Assembly (NCBI RefSeq): GCF_030316135.1
Contig: NZ_CP128185.1
Coordinates: 1,860,001-1,924,000, forward strand
From: Aliiglaciecola sp. LCG003
GTDB lineage: Bacteria; Pseudomonadota; Gammaproteobacteria; Enterobacterales; Alteromonadaceae
DNA length: 64,000 nucleotides
Reading direction: 5' to 3'
The notes beneath the pieces are model-generated. The model searched no databases and was not told the origin of the DNA. It saw only the letters and a list, made by a program, of their open reading frames with translations. This document shows positions 47,996 through 57,564 of the stretch, one piece after another. Every line of letters starts with the position of its first letter. Position 1 is the stretch's first letter. The position numbers were made by a program, and so were the translations under genes.

Positions 47996-49783
47996 TCAAT
48001 TGGGGTTGGTTAACCAAAGCTGGAGTTTTTCACTATCAACTGTTTGCAAAAATACACAGTCTTTTACCGCACAAAGTACAGGCATCGAAAAATTCTTAAG
48101 CTTGCCATCACGTAGCAGGTATAGCGTGGCTGATTTTTGCTTGGCAATTGCATCTAAATGCCGTTGAAAGTTATCTGCATTAACCTGCCACTCGTTTAAG
48201 GCTATAATGATATCGCCAACCTGCAATCCAGCCTGATAAGCCGCTGAGCTCTCAAGTACCTGCAGTAGTTTTACCCCAGTAGCCGCGTCTTCATATGTCG
48301 CCCCAACGTCGACTTTGGCTAATTTCATGCTAGCTTTTCCGCCTTTATCTTTTGCACCGCTGCGGGCTCGAGTCATAAGTTTTACGCCAACCTCTGCTAG
48401 CAGTTTGTCAGTAGGCAAAGGCTGGGTTGTATAGAGTGCGTGGTGTAAAAATGCATCTAAATTTATCTCGAAATGTTGTTTGATTATTCCCTGGATACTG
48501 TCATTTGCAGTTCCTAACCCTTTGAGTCCAAACTCTCTCCATATCAGATCAATCAATTCCAACAATGAATGCTTTTGCTTGGTCTGTTGGCGGATCATCA
48601 AGTCTAAACAAAGGGCAAGTTCGGCTCCTTTGGTATAATAACTCACGATGTTATTGGCAGCACTGGCATCTTGTTGATAAAAACGAGTCCAGGCATCGAA
48701 ACTTGAGGCTGTTATGCTTTGCTTTTTGTTTCCAGGATTTCTAGCTAAGCGAGTCAGAGTCTGTCCCAATACTTCTAAATAACTGTCTGGCGTAATCAAG
48801 CCGCATCTAACTAAGCTTAAATCATCTAGATAGCTCGTAAACCCCTCGTAAATCCATAGTTGCTCACTGTAGACTTCCCTGCTTAAATCTAACTGTAAAA
48901 ACTCATCAGGTTTACTTCGTTTAACATGCCAAGTATGCAAAAATTCATGGCTACATAGACTCAAAAATGTGCGATAGCCGTCTGGCATTTCATTGACTTC
49001 GCTGCACAGCGGTAAATCATCACGGCTGAACTGTAAAACCGTTGAGGCGCTATGTTCTAAGCCACCAAAACTAGATTGGCTCAATAGGGTAATGAACAAG
49101 TATCGTTGGATTGGTAATCTTTGGCTGAAAAGATCCATATGATGTAAACATACTTTTTCTAAATCTTTACAGATACGCTGTGTATCGGCTTGATGGGAGC
49201 CGGTTAAGATAAATTCAAACTGAATACCTTTCACTGTGAAAAAACTAATATCTAGTTCACCCATAATCACAGGGCTATCGATAAGTTCTTGGTAGCTGTT
49301 AGCGGTGAAGCTGCATGTTGATAAGTTACTAGGAGGAAGCGCCGTGGCGAGTTGCCAAGATTTAGCGGTATCTTTGGGTATATGGATATTTAGGTCGCAG
49401 GCCTGTTGGTATCCTTCGACTTCGAGAAACAGACTAGTGCCATTGAAAAATGCATATTCATCACAGATGTATGCGCTACGCACTGAAAAATCAAAGGCAT
49501 AGACTTGAGTCTTAATTACGATAGGTCCGCTGTTTGCGGCAATTCTCCAAGTTTGCTTATCAATTTTTTGATAATTCAGTGTTTCACCCGCTTGATTAAA
49601 AGCAGCGAAGTTAACAATATTTTTCGCAAAATCCCTGATCATATAACTGCCTGGGATCCAAGCAGGTAAAGAAAGTATCTGTCCTTGGGGATCGGGATGG
49701 GGGATAGTTAAGGTAACGTTGAATAGATGGCCTGCTAGCGAAGCTATTTCGACACTATAGTGGACGTTTTCTGGATTTGACAA
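47996..49783 (-). CDS. M61-family glycyl-type aminopeptidase with PDZ domain
   Basis: The 595-residue protein has the M61 beta N-terminal domain, the zinc-site motif HEFLHTWHVKR near residue 278, the SEQLWIYEGFTSYLDDL segment (third ligand Glu) and a C-terminal PDZ domain (about 505-590; YQAGLQVGDIIIAL). This architecture is that of glycyl aminopeptidase-like proteases. There is no clear signal peptide, so it may be cytoplasmic. It is a single gene, divergent from the Mpo1-like gene. Confidence 0.9.
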   Translation of the reverse strand: MSNPENVHYSVEIASLAGHLFNVTLTIPHPDPQGQILSLPAWIPGSYMIRDFAKNIVNFAAFNQAGETLNYQKIDKQTWRIAANSGPIVIKTQVYAFDFSVRSAYICDEYAFFNGTSLFLEVEGYQQACDLNIHIPKDTAKSWQLATALPPSNLSTCSFTANSYQELIDSPVIMGELDISFFTVKGIQFEFILTGSHQADTQRICKDLEKVCLHHMDLFSQRLPIQRYLFITLLSQSSFGGLEHSASTVLQFSRDDLPLCSEVNEMPDGYRTFLSLCSHEFLHTWHVKRSKPDEFLQLDLSREVYSEQLWIYEGFTSYLDDLSLVRCGLITPDSYLEVLGQTLTRLARNPGNKKQSITASSFDAWTRFYQQDASAANNIVSYYTKGAELALCLDLMIRQQTKQKHSLLELIDLIWREFGLKGLGTANDSIQGIIKQHFEINLDAFLHHALYTTQPLPTDKLLAEVGVKLMTRARSGAKDKGGKASMKLAKVDVGATYEDAATGVKLLQVLESSAAYQAGLQVGDIIIALNEWQVNADNFQRHLDAIAKQKSATLYLLRDGKLKNFSMPVLCAVKDCVFLQTVDSEKLQLWLTNPN

Positions 49784-49983
49784 ACTTGATATCTCTGTAA
49801 TTGTTGACTGGTGCTCACCTGAGCATAACCGATTAGTGAATTAACCGTAAAGGTGGATCGTTAATGTAAGGTTGTGAGGGCTTGCTTATCATGCTAAAAA
49901 CGATATAAATCATAGGATAAACATATTTTTTAGGATCAACAGCGTCGGAGTGTCTGGTAATGACATCAGTTGATGTACCCTTG

Positions 49984-50037
49984 AAAACAAAAACAAAAAC
50001 AAAAACAAAAACAAAAACAAAAACAAAAACAAAAACA
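49984..50037. repeat. Hexanucleotide microsatellite (AAAACA) x 9
   Basis: Nine perfect copies of AAAACA, 54 bases, lie between two in-frame ATG codons (49960 and 50053) of the Mpo1-like gene. If translated they encode nine Lys-Thr pairs. Six-base units keep the frame, so copy change would alter N-terminal length or, if untranslated, leader length. Confidence 0.95.
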
Positions 50038-50052
50038 AAGTTGGAGCTAAAT

Positions 50053-50514
50053 ATGCGTAGAGTCGATGTGTTACTGAATGAGTACGGTGAAAGTCATCAA
50101 AATAAAACTAACATATATATTCACGCCATTGCTGTACCTGCAATATTCTTTGTATCCCTCGGGCTGGTCTGGTCCATTCCTACTCCTGGATTTTTAGACT
50201 ACTTCAATGTGACCTGGGCACATGTGATAGCTATCCCTATGTTGTGGTACTACTTTAAGTTATCTGGACCTATAGGTGCTGCAATGACCCTGCTGACCAT
50301 AGCATCTTTCGCAGGCATTCGATTGTTAGTTGCAGCGAACATTTCAGTGTGGCAATTCAGTCTGATTTTATTTGCTATTATGTGGGTTCTACAGTTTATA
50401 GGACATCATATAGAAGGCAAAAAACCGTCCTTCTTCAAAGATCTGCAGTTTTTGTTAGTTGGACCGGCTTGGTGGTGGGGACATTGGTTAAAACGACTCA
50501 ATATCCAATATTAA
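50053..50514 (+). CDS. Mpo1-like (DUF962) membrane protein
   Basis: The conserved domain starts MRRVDVLLNEYGESHQNKTN and has four membrane helices. Family histidines are in IYIHAIAVP and FIGHHIEGKKPSF, the iron-binding pattern of yeast Mpo1, a 2-hydroxy fatty acid dioxygenase; bacterial members are little studied. The ATG at 50053 has TTGGAG at a 6-base spacing and gives 153 residues, the normal size. An in-frame ATG at 49960, also with a GGAG, would add 31 residues made largely of Lys-Thr repeats. Which start is used cannot be decided from sequence. Confidence 0.85.
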   Translation: MRRVDVLLNEYGESHQNKTNIYIHAIAVPAIFFVSLGLVWSIPTPGFLDYFNVTWAHVIAIPMLWYYFKLSGPIGAAMTLLTIASFAGIRLLVAANISVWQFSLILFAIMWVLQFIGHHIEGKKPSFFKDLQFLLVGPAWWWGHWLKRLNIQY

Positions 50515-50601
50515 TATTTGCGGTAAACAGAGCTAAAGCCGAGATTAGCAACAAGTTTTGTTGGCTAAGTGGCAGTATAATCAACTTTTAGTCTAGACAA
50601 T

Positions 50602-51699
50602 TTGAGACATCGTTTGATTCAGTGGCAAAAATTATTCGAAAATCGTGAACGCTTATTTTGGACCCTGCACAGCGGCGGCTGGGCCGGATTCGCAGTTGTT
50701 TATTATATAGGCTCATTTTTACATGATGTTCGTGGTGTGTGGATTTTTGTTATTGCTTTAAACGCGATGGCAGGATGGTTGTTGACCGTACCTTTGCGCT
50801 ATATCTACCGCTGGGCCCATCAACAAAACGTCTGGAAGATGATAGCCACGGTAGCGATCAGTTGCTATGTGGTTGCCTTGCTTTGGGCAGTACTTAAAAA
50901 CATCAATTATTGGGAAATATACAAGCACGGTTACCGGCCAGAAGTGTGGTACATGTATTTCACCAACACGATTAACTCATTGATTATGGTGGTGTGCTGG
51001 AGTGGTCTGTATTTTGGGATCAAGAACTTCCAGATGTTACAAAAAGAGAAACAGAATGCTTTGAAAGCCTCTACAATGGCTCATCAAGCCCACCTTAAAA
51101 TGCTCAGATACCAACTCAACCCGCATTTTTTATTCAATACCTTAAATGCCATCAGTACCTTGATTCTGGTCAAAGAAAACAAAACCGCAGAAGCAATGGT
51201 GAGTCGGCTGAGTGATTTTTTGCGTTATTCTCTGGACAAAGATCCGATTAAAAAAATTCTCCTAAAGCACGAAATTCAAGCCATTGAGTTGTACCTTGAA
51301 ATTGAAAAAGTACGTTTCGATGAGCGTCTCGAAGTGGAATGGGATGTAGCTGAAAATTGTAACGAGGCACTAGTTCCCAGTCTTATACTGCAACCGATTA
51401 TCGAGAACGCTATTAAATATGCCATTTCAAAAATGGAAAAAGGTGGGCGGATAAAAATTATCGCAAAATCTTTTGGTAACGATTTGATGTTAGAGGTCTC
51501 GGATAATGGACCCAGTGTTAACATTGATGACGGGCAGTTGAAGCGTAACAATGGCGTTGGATTGCCCAATATTCAAGAAAGATTAAATTCCCTATATTCA
51601 AACAACTATTCATTTGTGGTGTCTCAAAATCAACCCACAGGGATTAAAGTAAGTATTCGGCTCCCATTCGAGGTAAGTGAAAATGACAGCCAAAATTAA
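50602..51699 (+). CDS. LytS-type sensor histidine kinase (HisKA_5 family)
   Basis: The 365-residue protein has an N-terminal membrane region of about four helices (about 20-155), then the LytS-type kinase domain with phospho-acceptor H174 in LNPHFLFNTLNAIST and the ATPase motifs IIENAIKYA and LEVSDNGPS. It starts at a TTG 24 bases after an in-frame stop; no better start is nearby. The next gene, a LytTR response regulator, overlaps by 17 bases, so they form a two-component pair. Confidence 0.9.
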   Translation: MRHRLIQWQKLFENRERLFWTLHSGGWAGFAVVYYIGSFLHDVRGVWIFVIALNAMAGWLLTVPLRYIYRWAHQQNVWKMIATVAISCYVVALLWAVLKNINYWEIYKHGYRPEVWYMYFTNTINSLIMVVCWSGLYFGIKNFQMLQKEKQNALKASTMAHQAHLKMLRYQLNPHFLFNTLNAISTLILVKENKTAEAMVSRLSDFLRYSLDKDPIKKILLKHEIQAIELYLEIEKVRFDERLEVEWDVAENCNEALVPSLILQPIIENAIKYAISKMEKGGRIKIIAKSFGNDLMLEVSDNGPSVNIDDGQLKRNNGVGLPNIQERLNSLYSNNYSFVVSQNQPTGIKVSIRLPFEVSENDSQN

Positions 51700-52507
51700 G
51701 GCGCTAATTGTTGATGATGAACCTCTAGCTCGAAAAGGGTTAGCAGTGAGGCTGGCAGAATTTGAAAATGTGGAGCTGGTAGGCGAATGTCAAAATGGCT
51801 TGGAAGCCGTGTCACTTATCCCGCAGTTGCGCCCCGATTTGGTTTTTCTCGATATTCAAATGCCGGGGCTGAATGGTTTTCAGGTGATTAATAAACTTAG
51901 AGAGCTGAAACAACCCATTCCGTTAATCGTCTTTGTTACTGCATATGATTCATATGCTATCAAGGCGTTTGATATCCACGCACTGGATTATGTGCTTAAA
52001 CCGATTGACGAAAAGCGCCTAAAATCGGCCATCAAAAAAGTCTCCGAAGTGTTTAGGCTCAATCAAGAAGGTCAGCACAAAGTTAAACTAGCTAAATTGG
52101 TGGCGGAATTCACTGGTGATGATTGTGAAGACATTTTACAACGATTGGCATCAGGTGAAGCGTTAGAAGGGCAAAGGTACCCGAACATTTTAGCCATTAA
52201 AGATGGCTCTGAAGTGACTCGCGTGGCAGTTGATGAAATTCAATGGATAGATGCCGCCGGTGACTATATGTGCGTGCATGCTAATGATGGTACCCACATC
52301 ATGCGTCGTACCATGAAAGAGCTTGAGGAAGAATTAGATCCCCGTAAATTTGTGCGAGCCCATCGTTCGGCTATCGTCAATATACAGTTTGTTAGCAAAA
52401 TGGTCAGCCATGTAAGCGGCGAATACCATTTAGTCTTATCCAATGGCACAGAGTTGAAAGTAAGTCGTAGCCATAGAGACAAAGTTAAGCAAATGATAAA
52501 AATATAG
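51683..52507 (+). CDS. LytTR-family response regulator
   Basis: The 274-residue protein has a receiver domain (1-120; DD11-12, acceptor D57 in LVFLDIQMPG, T and K in FVTAYDS and LKPID) and a C-terminal LytTR DNA-binding domain (about 165-272; IQWIDAAGDYMCV, FVRAHRSAIVN). The ATG at 51683 has GAGGT 9 bases upstream, better than the in-frame GTG at 51677. It is the partner of the LytS-type kinase. Its targets are unknown; the RND genes start 384 bases downstream on the same strand. Confidence 0.92.
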   Translation: MTAKIKALIVDDEPLARKGLAVRLAEFENVELVGECQNGLEAVSLIPQLRPDLVFLDIQMPGLNGFQVINKLRELKQPIPLIVFVTAYDSYAIKAFDIHALDYVLKPIDEKRLKSAIKKVSEVFRLNQEGQHKVKLAKLVAEFTGDDCEDILQRLASGEALEGQRYPNILAIKDGSEVTRVAVDEIQWIDAAGDYMCVHANDGTHIMRRTMKELEEELDPRKFVRAHRSAIVNIQFVSKMVSHVSGEYHLVLSNGTELKVSRSHRDKVKQMIKI

Positions 52508-52891
52508 CGATGCCGGACCAGTATAAATTTTTGATTATTACCAGCTGCTAATTTGCGTCTAGATTAAATCTTAGAATACCTGCCGGGAAATTTTCAAACT
52601 TTAATTAACGCTTATTGGGAATTTATTGCGCGGGTATTGTCCCGTCTTCCCGCTAAAATAATTATCTGATCTGCATACCCATTTAGCAAAAATAAACCTG
52701 TTATGTGGCGCGATTCACCTCAATCTCAACTATTTAGTTTAGCTCAAACCGTCATTCGTCCTATCAATATGCAGTTCATTTTTTGGCTCGGTTGTTGATC
52801 GCATAAATTCATTGGCTAGTGGAATTAAACTTTTCTAGCTTGCGCTGCGACCTATAGTTATACGCAACTCATTTACCCTGAAGAAATATTC
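52508..52891. promoter_or_regulatory. Intergenic region upstream of the RND operon
   Basis: About 384 bases with no gene. I looked for pairs of LytTR-type half-sites and found no convincing pair. The RND ATG at 52892 has a GAAG ribosome site (CTGAAGAAATATTC). No terminator follows the response-regulator stop, so read-through is possible. Confidence 0.4.
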
Positions 52892-55800
52892 ATGGATATA
52901 ACAAAAGCCGCATTAAAAAATCCGACCGGCATTGCCATTTGTGTGCTTGTGTTAGTCTTCTTAGGCTTTTACAGTTTGCTGAAATTACCTATTCAGTTGT
53001 TCCCTGATATTGAGCGGCCTCGAATTTCCATTCAAACATTCTGGCGAGCAGCGTCCCCTCTAGAAATAGAGTCTGAAATACTCGAACCGCAAGAAGAAGT
53101 TTTGCAGGGCATCCCCGGTTTACGCTCAATGAGCACTTGGGCAAATCAAGGCAACGCCTGGATAAATCTTGAGTTTGGTTTAGACACCGACATGCAAAGC
53201 ACATTAATTGAAGTCATTAGCCGCATGAACAGGGTGCCGCCTCTGCCTAGAGATGCGCTTTCGCCAAATATTATTATGGGCGGAGGTGGCGGTGGCACAC
53301 CCGCTTTAACCTATTTTTTCCTTCAGCAATTACCCGACAATAGCCGCAATATCAGTGAATATGTCAGCTTTTTTGAAGACGTAATCAGACCGAAATTAGA
53401 ATCCATTGAAGGGGTAGCCAGAGTTAGAATGCAAAGCGGTAGAGGTGCAAATGAAGAGTTCCAAATTATATTTGACCCTTATTTGGCTGCCGATTTAGGT
53501 ATTGACCTAACTAATATTTCTCGTTTATTAGGCTCGTCAAATGATGTGTCAGGTGGATTTGTCGATGTAGGCAGACGGAAATATACCTTACGTTTTCAAG
53601 GTAAATATGCGCCTGAACAAATGGGTGAGATGATCTTAGAATGGCGTGACGGCAGGCCAATTAAGTTGCAAGACATCGCACAGATCAACATCCAGCGGCC
53701 GACGGGGACAAATGTCAGTGTTCAAAATGGTAATCCCGCTATTTCTATTCGTATTGATCGAGAGAACAAAGCAAATGTGTTGGCCACATTAGAAGCGGTC
53801 AAAAATAGGGTGGAGGAGATAAACCGCGATATCCTATCTGCGGAACAACTAACGATGGTGCAGTCGTTCGATGCATCAGTATTTATTGATCGGGCGATTA
53901 ACCTAGTTACCAGTAATCTCGTTATCGGTATCTTGTTGTCGGTGACGATCCTGTGGTGGTTTATGGGTCAGGCCCGTGCCACCCTAATAGTTGCGTTGGC
54001 CATCCCCATCTCATTATTAACGACCTTTGTGGTGTTGCAGCTTACGGGCCGTTCCCTTAACGTGATTTCATTAGCAGGACTAGCATTTGCTGTCGGCATG
54101 GTGTTAGATGCTGCTATCGTCGTGTTAGAGAATATTGTCAGGCACAGGAATACTCAGCAAAGCGATCTTCAAACTGCTGAGAAAGCTACCAAAGAAGTAT
54201 TTGGTGCGCTACTAGCATCAACGGCGACTACAGTCGCAATTTTTATTCCGGTTATTTTCATCCAAGATATTGAAGGTCAATTGTTTGCCGATTTGGCCTT
54301 GACCATAGCCATAGCCGTGATGATTTCTTTTGTTGTGGCCGTAACTGTTTTGCCAGTAGTTGCCAGCCGCTACTTGCAAAAAAAATTGCCAGAAGATAGG
54401 CACAGGGGATTATGGCAACGTATTGCAAGCCATATTATGCTACTAAGCAAGACGACTAAACGCGCAATTACGACAGTTTTGCTGTTGATGATTATACCTA
54501 TAGGATTGACATTCTTACTCATCCCCAAGCTGGACTATTTACCCCCAGTTAAACGAGATGCCATCGATTCATTTTTTAATTTTCCTGCCGGAGCAAGCGA
54601 TGAGTTTATCCAGACGGAAGTTATGTCGTTAGTCGTTGAACGGTTAGCGCCATACATGTCAGGAGACACACAACCAGCCCTTAAAAATTACTACATTATT
54701 ACCTGGCCCAATGGCGGCACTATTGGAGTTCGAGCGTTAAATCAGAATCAGGTGAGAGATTTAGAAAATTTAGTCCGTGACGAGATTTTAAAAGATCTGC
54801 CAGATACTGAAACATTCACCATGCAGGGTAATCTATTCGGCGGCTTTGGCAATGGTCGTAGTATCGATATTCGCTTGCAAGGCATCGATCAGGAGGGCCT
54901 GGCCATAGCGGCGCAGCATGGTATGGATTTATTAAAAGACGCCTTTCCAGGGGCTAATGTAAGGGCTAATCCGAGCTTGGAGCAAGCAGAGCCAGAGATA
55001 CAATTATCCCCTCAAGATACCCGCATGATGGAAGTGGGAATGGATCGCGATCGGGTGGCAAGCCTCGTTAGGTCTTTAGGTGACGGCTTGTATGTTGGTG
55101 AATATGTCAATGGTATTAAGCGGATGAATATCATTTTCAAGTCGCAGCAATGGTCAGATCCGGAACAGCTAGCGGTGATGCCTATAGTGACGCCTAGTGG
55201 AGAAGTTGTGCAATTGGGAGAGCTGGTGGGTCTGACGAGAACGGTAGGACCAAGCCAGATCCAGCGTATTGATCGACGACGCACCTTAAATTTATCTATA
55301 AACCCACCAGAAGATATGTCTCTGGAAGAGGCTATGGAAATAATAACCTCACAAGTTGAACCTAAATTGTTGGCGGTAATGCCTAGGGATGGCGTAATTA
55401 ACTATGCAGGAAGTGCTGACAGTCTGAATACGGCAATCGGGACCATGGGACAAAATTTTCTGTTTGCGATGGCTTTGTTATTTGTGTTGATGGCAGGTTT
55501 ATTTAGGTCATTAACCGACAGCCTGCTGGTTATTTTGAGTATTCCCCTAGCCACAGTGGGAGGGATCGTTGCCATTCAACTACTTAATTTTGTCAGTTTT
55601 CAACCGATGGATTTATTAACCATGATTGGTTTTATTATCCTACTTGGCTTAGTGGTCAATAATGCGATCTTGTTAGTTCATCAAACACGTATCTCACAGC
55701 AGCAAGGTATGACCCGCGAGCAAGCGGTAGAGCAAGCATTACTGCTGAGAATGAGGCCAATTTTTATGAGCACATTAACCTCGATTTTCGGCATGCTGCC

Positions 55801-55990
55801 GCTGCTATTGATGCCAGGAACTGGCAGTGTAATTTATCGAGGCTTGGCTGCTGTCATTGTTGGTGGCATGAGTGTCAGCACTATTTTCACCTTGTTGCTG
55901 CTGCCGACCATGCTGAATTTAACCGCTAAATTAAGCTCTATTTCAACTTCATCAGCAAACAAGGCCGAAATGGCAGGACAGCGATCATGA
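52892..55990 (+). CDS. RND efflux transporter, inner-membrane pump subunit
   Basis: The 1032-residue protein has the RND layout of 12 membrane helices and two large periplasmic loops. Features are the start ALKNPTGIAICVLVLVFLGF, the Gly-rich IIMGGGGGGTP, and the helix 4 proton-relay segment with two acids (GLAFAVGMVLDAAIVVLENI). It fits the HAE-type family used for drug, dye or fatty-acid export. Its stop overlaps the adaptor gene as ATGA. The order pump then adaptor is the reverse of acrAB. No outer-membrane channel gene is nearby. Confidence 0.93.
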   Translation: MDITKAALKNPTGIAICVLVLVFLGFYSLLKLPIQLFPDIERPRISIQTFWRAASPLEIESEILEPQEEVLQGIPGLRSMSTWANQGNAWINLEFGLDTDMQSTLIEVISRMNRVPPLPRDALSPNIIMGGGGGGTPALTYFFLQQLPDNSRNISEYVSFFEDVIRPKLESIEGVARVRMQSGRGANEEFQIIFDPYLAADLGIDLTNISRLLGSSNDVSGGFVDVGRRKYTLRFQGKYAPEQMGEMILEWRDGRPIKLQDIAQINIQRPTGTNVSVQNGNPAISIRIDRENKANVLATLEAVKNRVEEINRDILSAEQLTMVQSFDASVFIDRAINLVTSNLVIGILLSVTILWWFMGQARATLIVALAIPISLLTTFVVLQLTGRSLNVISLAGLAFAVGMVLDAAIVVLENIVRHRNTQQSDLQTAEKATKEVFGALLASTATTVAIFIPVIFIQDIEGQLFADLALTIAIAVMISFVVAVTVLPVVASRYLQKKLPEDRHRGLWQRIASHIMLLSKTTKRAITTVLLLMIIPIGLTFLLIPKLDYLPPVKRDAIDSFFNFPAGASDEFIQTEVMSLVVERLAPYMSGDTQPALKNYYIITWPNGGTIGVRALNQNQVRDLENLVRDEILKDLPDTETFTMQGNLFGGFGNGRSIDIRLQGIDQEGLAIAAQHGMDLLKDAFPGANVRANPSLEQAEPEIQLSPQDTRMMEVGMDRDRVASLVRSLGDGLYVGEYVNGIKRMNIIFKSQQWSDPEQLAVMPIVTPSGEVVQLGELVGLTRTVGPSQIQRIDRRRTLNLSINPPEDMSLEEAMEIITSQVEPKLLAVMPRDGVINYAGSADSLNTAIGTMGQNFLFAMALLFVLMAGLFRSLTDSLLVILSIPLATVGGIVAIQLLNFVSFQPMDLLTMIGFIILLGLVVNNAILLVHQTRISQQQGMTREQAVEQALLLRMRPIFMSTLTSIFGMLPLLLMPGTGSVIYRGLAAVIVGGMSVSTIFTLLLLPTMLNLTAKLSSISTSSANKAEMAGQRS

Positions 55991-57096
55991 GAAGGTATTC
56001 CAAGAATAAAACTACTGCAAACTTACAGTTATCGAGCCTAATGGTTTTACTCAGCTGTTATCTGTTGGCCTTTGAGTCGCGCGCTCAGCAAGTTGAAGAT
56101 GAACCCACTCCTGCATTAGTGGAAGTAGACAAGGTGCGAGCCGAGATGATAGCTCAGCATATATGGGTGCCGGGTTCCGTATTGAGTCGCACCGATTCGG
56201 ATATTGCGTCTGAGGTCCCAGGCCGAATTACTTGGCTGGCTGAAGTGGGGGATATGCTCGAAGCGGGGGACATAATTGCAAAGGTTGATGATCACATGCT
56301 ACAACTCAATTATCAGCAAAATGTTGCGAACATTGCCAAATGGCAGGCTAGGGTGACGTTACTGGAGCGCAAGTTACAGCGTTACAACACTATGGTAATG
56401 CAAGCAAATACGGCCAAAGATCAATTAGATGAAGTGGTATCTGAATTAGAAATAGCTCAACAGGAATTCAACCAAGCCAAAATCGATAAGAAGTTAACTG
56501 AATACAGATTAGCACAAAGCAATATCAAGTCTCCATTCAAAGCAATGGTCGTAGAGCGCTTGCAAAGTCCGGGGGAGTATATTGCTGTGGGTCAAAGGTT
56601 AGCGAGAATAGTTGATATTGATAACATTGAAGCCAGTATAAAAGCGCCTTTGTCATCGGTGCCCTATATTTCTCAAGGCTTGGAAGTAGTGGTAAAAGTA
56701 GGTGATAGGCAAAGTAATCAGACAATTCGCAGTATAGTCCCAGTAGGAGATCAGTCTTCTCGTATGATGGAAATAAGAGTAGCGCTTAAGTCTGGTGATT
56801 ACGCTATTGGGGAGGCGGTTAGGGTGGCGCTGCCAAATAGTGAATATCATCACGGTTTGACTGTGCCTAGAGATGCACTAGTGTTACGCAAGTCAGGTGC
56901 CTATGTATATCAAGTAGACAGTAACTTGACTGCCAGACAAATTGCAGTCGAAACCGGTGTAGGCGTGGGGGATAGGATCGAAGTCACAGGCTTGCTAAAC
57001 GGCCATCAGCCTGTGGTTATTCGCGGGGCTGAAAGATTGCGGGAAGGTCAAAAAGTACGCTACCAAGATAAAGCTAAAGACGTGGCTAAGTTATGA
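55987..57096 (+). CDS. RND periplasmic adaptor (membrane-fusion protein)
   Basis: The 369-residue protein has an N-terminal export helix (about 12-35), a lipoyl/biotinyl-like half (IASEVPGRITWLAEVGDMLE), a long coiled-coil hairpin (VTLLERKLQRYNTMVMQANT ... EIAQQEFNQAKIDKKL), then the second lipoyl half (NIKSPFKAMVVERLQSPGEY) and beta-barrel domains. It should link the pump to an outer-membrane channel encoded elsewhere. No lipobox cysteine is visible. It overlaps the pump gene by four bases. Confidence 0.9.
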   Translation: MRRYSKNKTTANLQLSSLMVLLSCYLLAFESRAQQVEDEPTPALVEVDKVRAEMIAQHIWVPGSVLSRTDSDIASEVPGRITWLAEVGDMLEAGDIIAKVDDHMLQLNYQQNVANIAKWQARVTLLERKLQRYNTMVMQANTAKDQLDEVVSELEIAQQEFNQAKIDKKLTEYRLAQSNIKSPFKAMVVERLQSPGEYIAVGQRLARIVDIDNIEASIKAPLSSVPYISQGLEVVVKVGDRQSNQTIRSIVPVGDQSSRMMEIRVALKSGDYAIGEAVRVALPNSEYHHGLTVPRDALVLRKSGAYVYQVDSNLTARQIAVETGVGVGDRIEVTGLLNGHQPVVIRGAERLREGQKVRYQDKAKDVAKL

Positions 57097-57107
57097 CATT
57101 AGGGTTG

Positions 57108-57545
57108 TTAAGTTTCATACAGCAAATGGTATTCTGCGTCCGATTCCGCTACTTGTTTAAAGCCAAGAGTATTGTAGAGTTTTATAGCTGGATTCGATTT
57201 TAATACGCTCAACGCTATACTCCCATGGGATTGACCGGCTTTTTCCATCAAACTGGAGAGTAGACGGGTAGCAATTTTTTTGTTCTGAAAGTCGGGATGA
57301 ATTTGAATTTGGATAACGACCCATTGATTATCATCTGCATGATATTTTAGTTTGAATAATCCTATGGGCTGCTGATTGAATTCGATTATTTTTGCATCTT
57401 CAAAACAATACTCTATACGCTTTAGGTGTTCCTCAGGCGCTGTAGACAATCCATCCTGACGCAAGTACTCGTCCATAGTTAATCGTCTCAACTCAAATAA
57501 AAAAGCCAAGTCTAATGGTGTGGCGGGACGCTGAGTAAAATTCAT
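57108..57545 (-). CDS. GNAT-family N-acetyltransferase
   Basis: The 145-residue protein has the GNAT acetyl-CoA loop in IQIHPDFQNKKIATRLL and the C-terminal SNPAIKLYNTLGFK. The acceptor is unknown. It begins 19 bases after pfkA on the same strand and is probably cotranscribed. It is convergent with the RND adaptor gene, with 11 bases between stops. Confidence 0.88.
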   Translation of the reverse strand: MNFTQRPATPLDLAFLFELRRLTMDEYLRQDGLSTAPEEHLKRIEYCFEDAKIIEFNQQPIGLFKLKYHADDNQWVVIQIQIHPDFQNKKIATRLLSSLMEKAGQSHGSIALSVLKSNPAIKLYNTLGFKQVAESDAEYHLLYET

Positions 57546-57564
57546 TTGACTATTTTCAAGGCAA

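Noticed and set aside
47838-48167. 109-codon frame on the + strand overlapping the end of the M61 gene
   Set aside because: Antisense to a clear M61/PDZ coding sequence and starts inside the upstream gene.
52508-52891. LytTR binding-site pair upstream of the RND operon
   Set aside because: Only isolated partial half-sites; no pair at the expected spacing.
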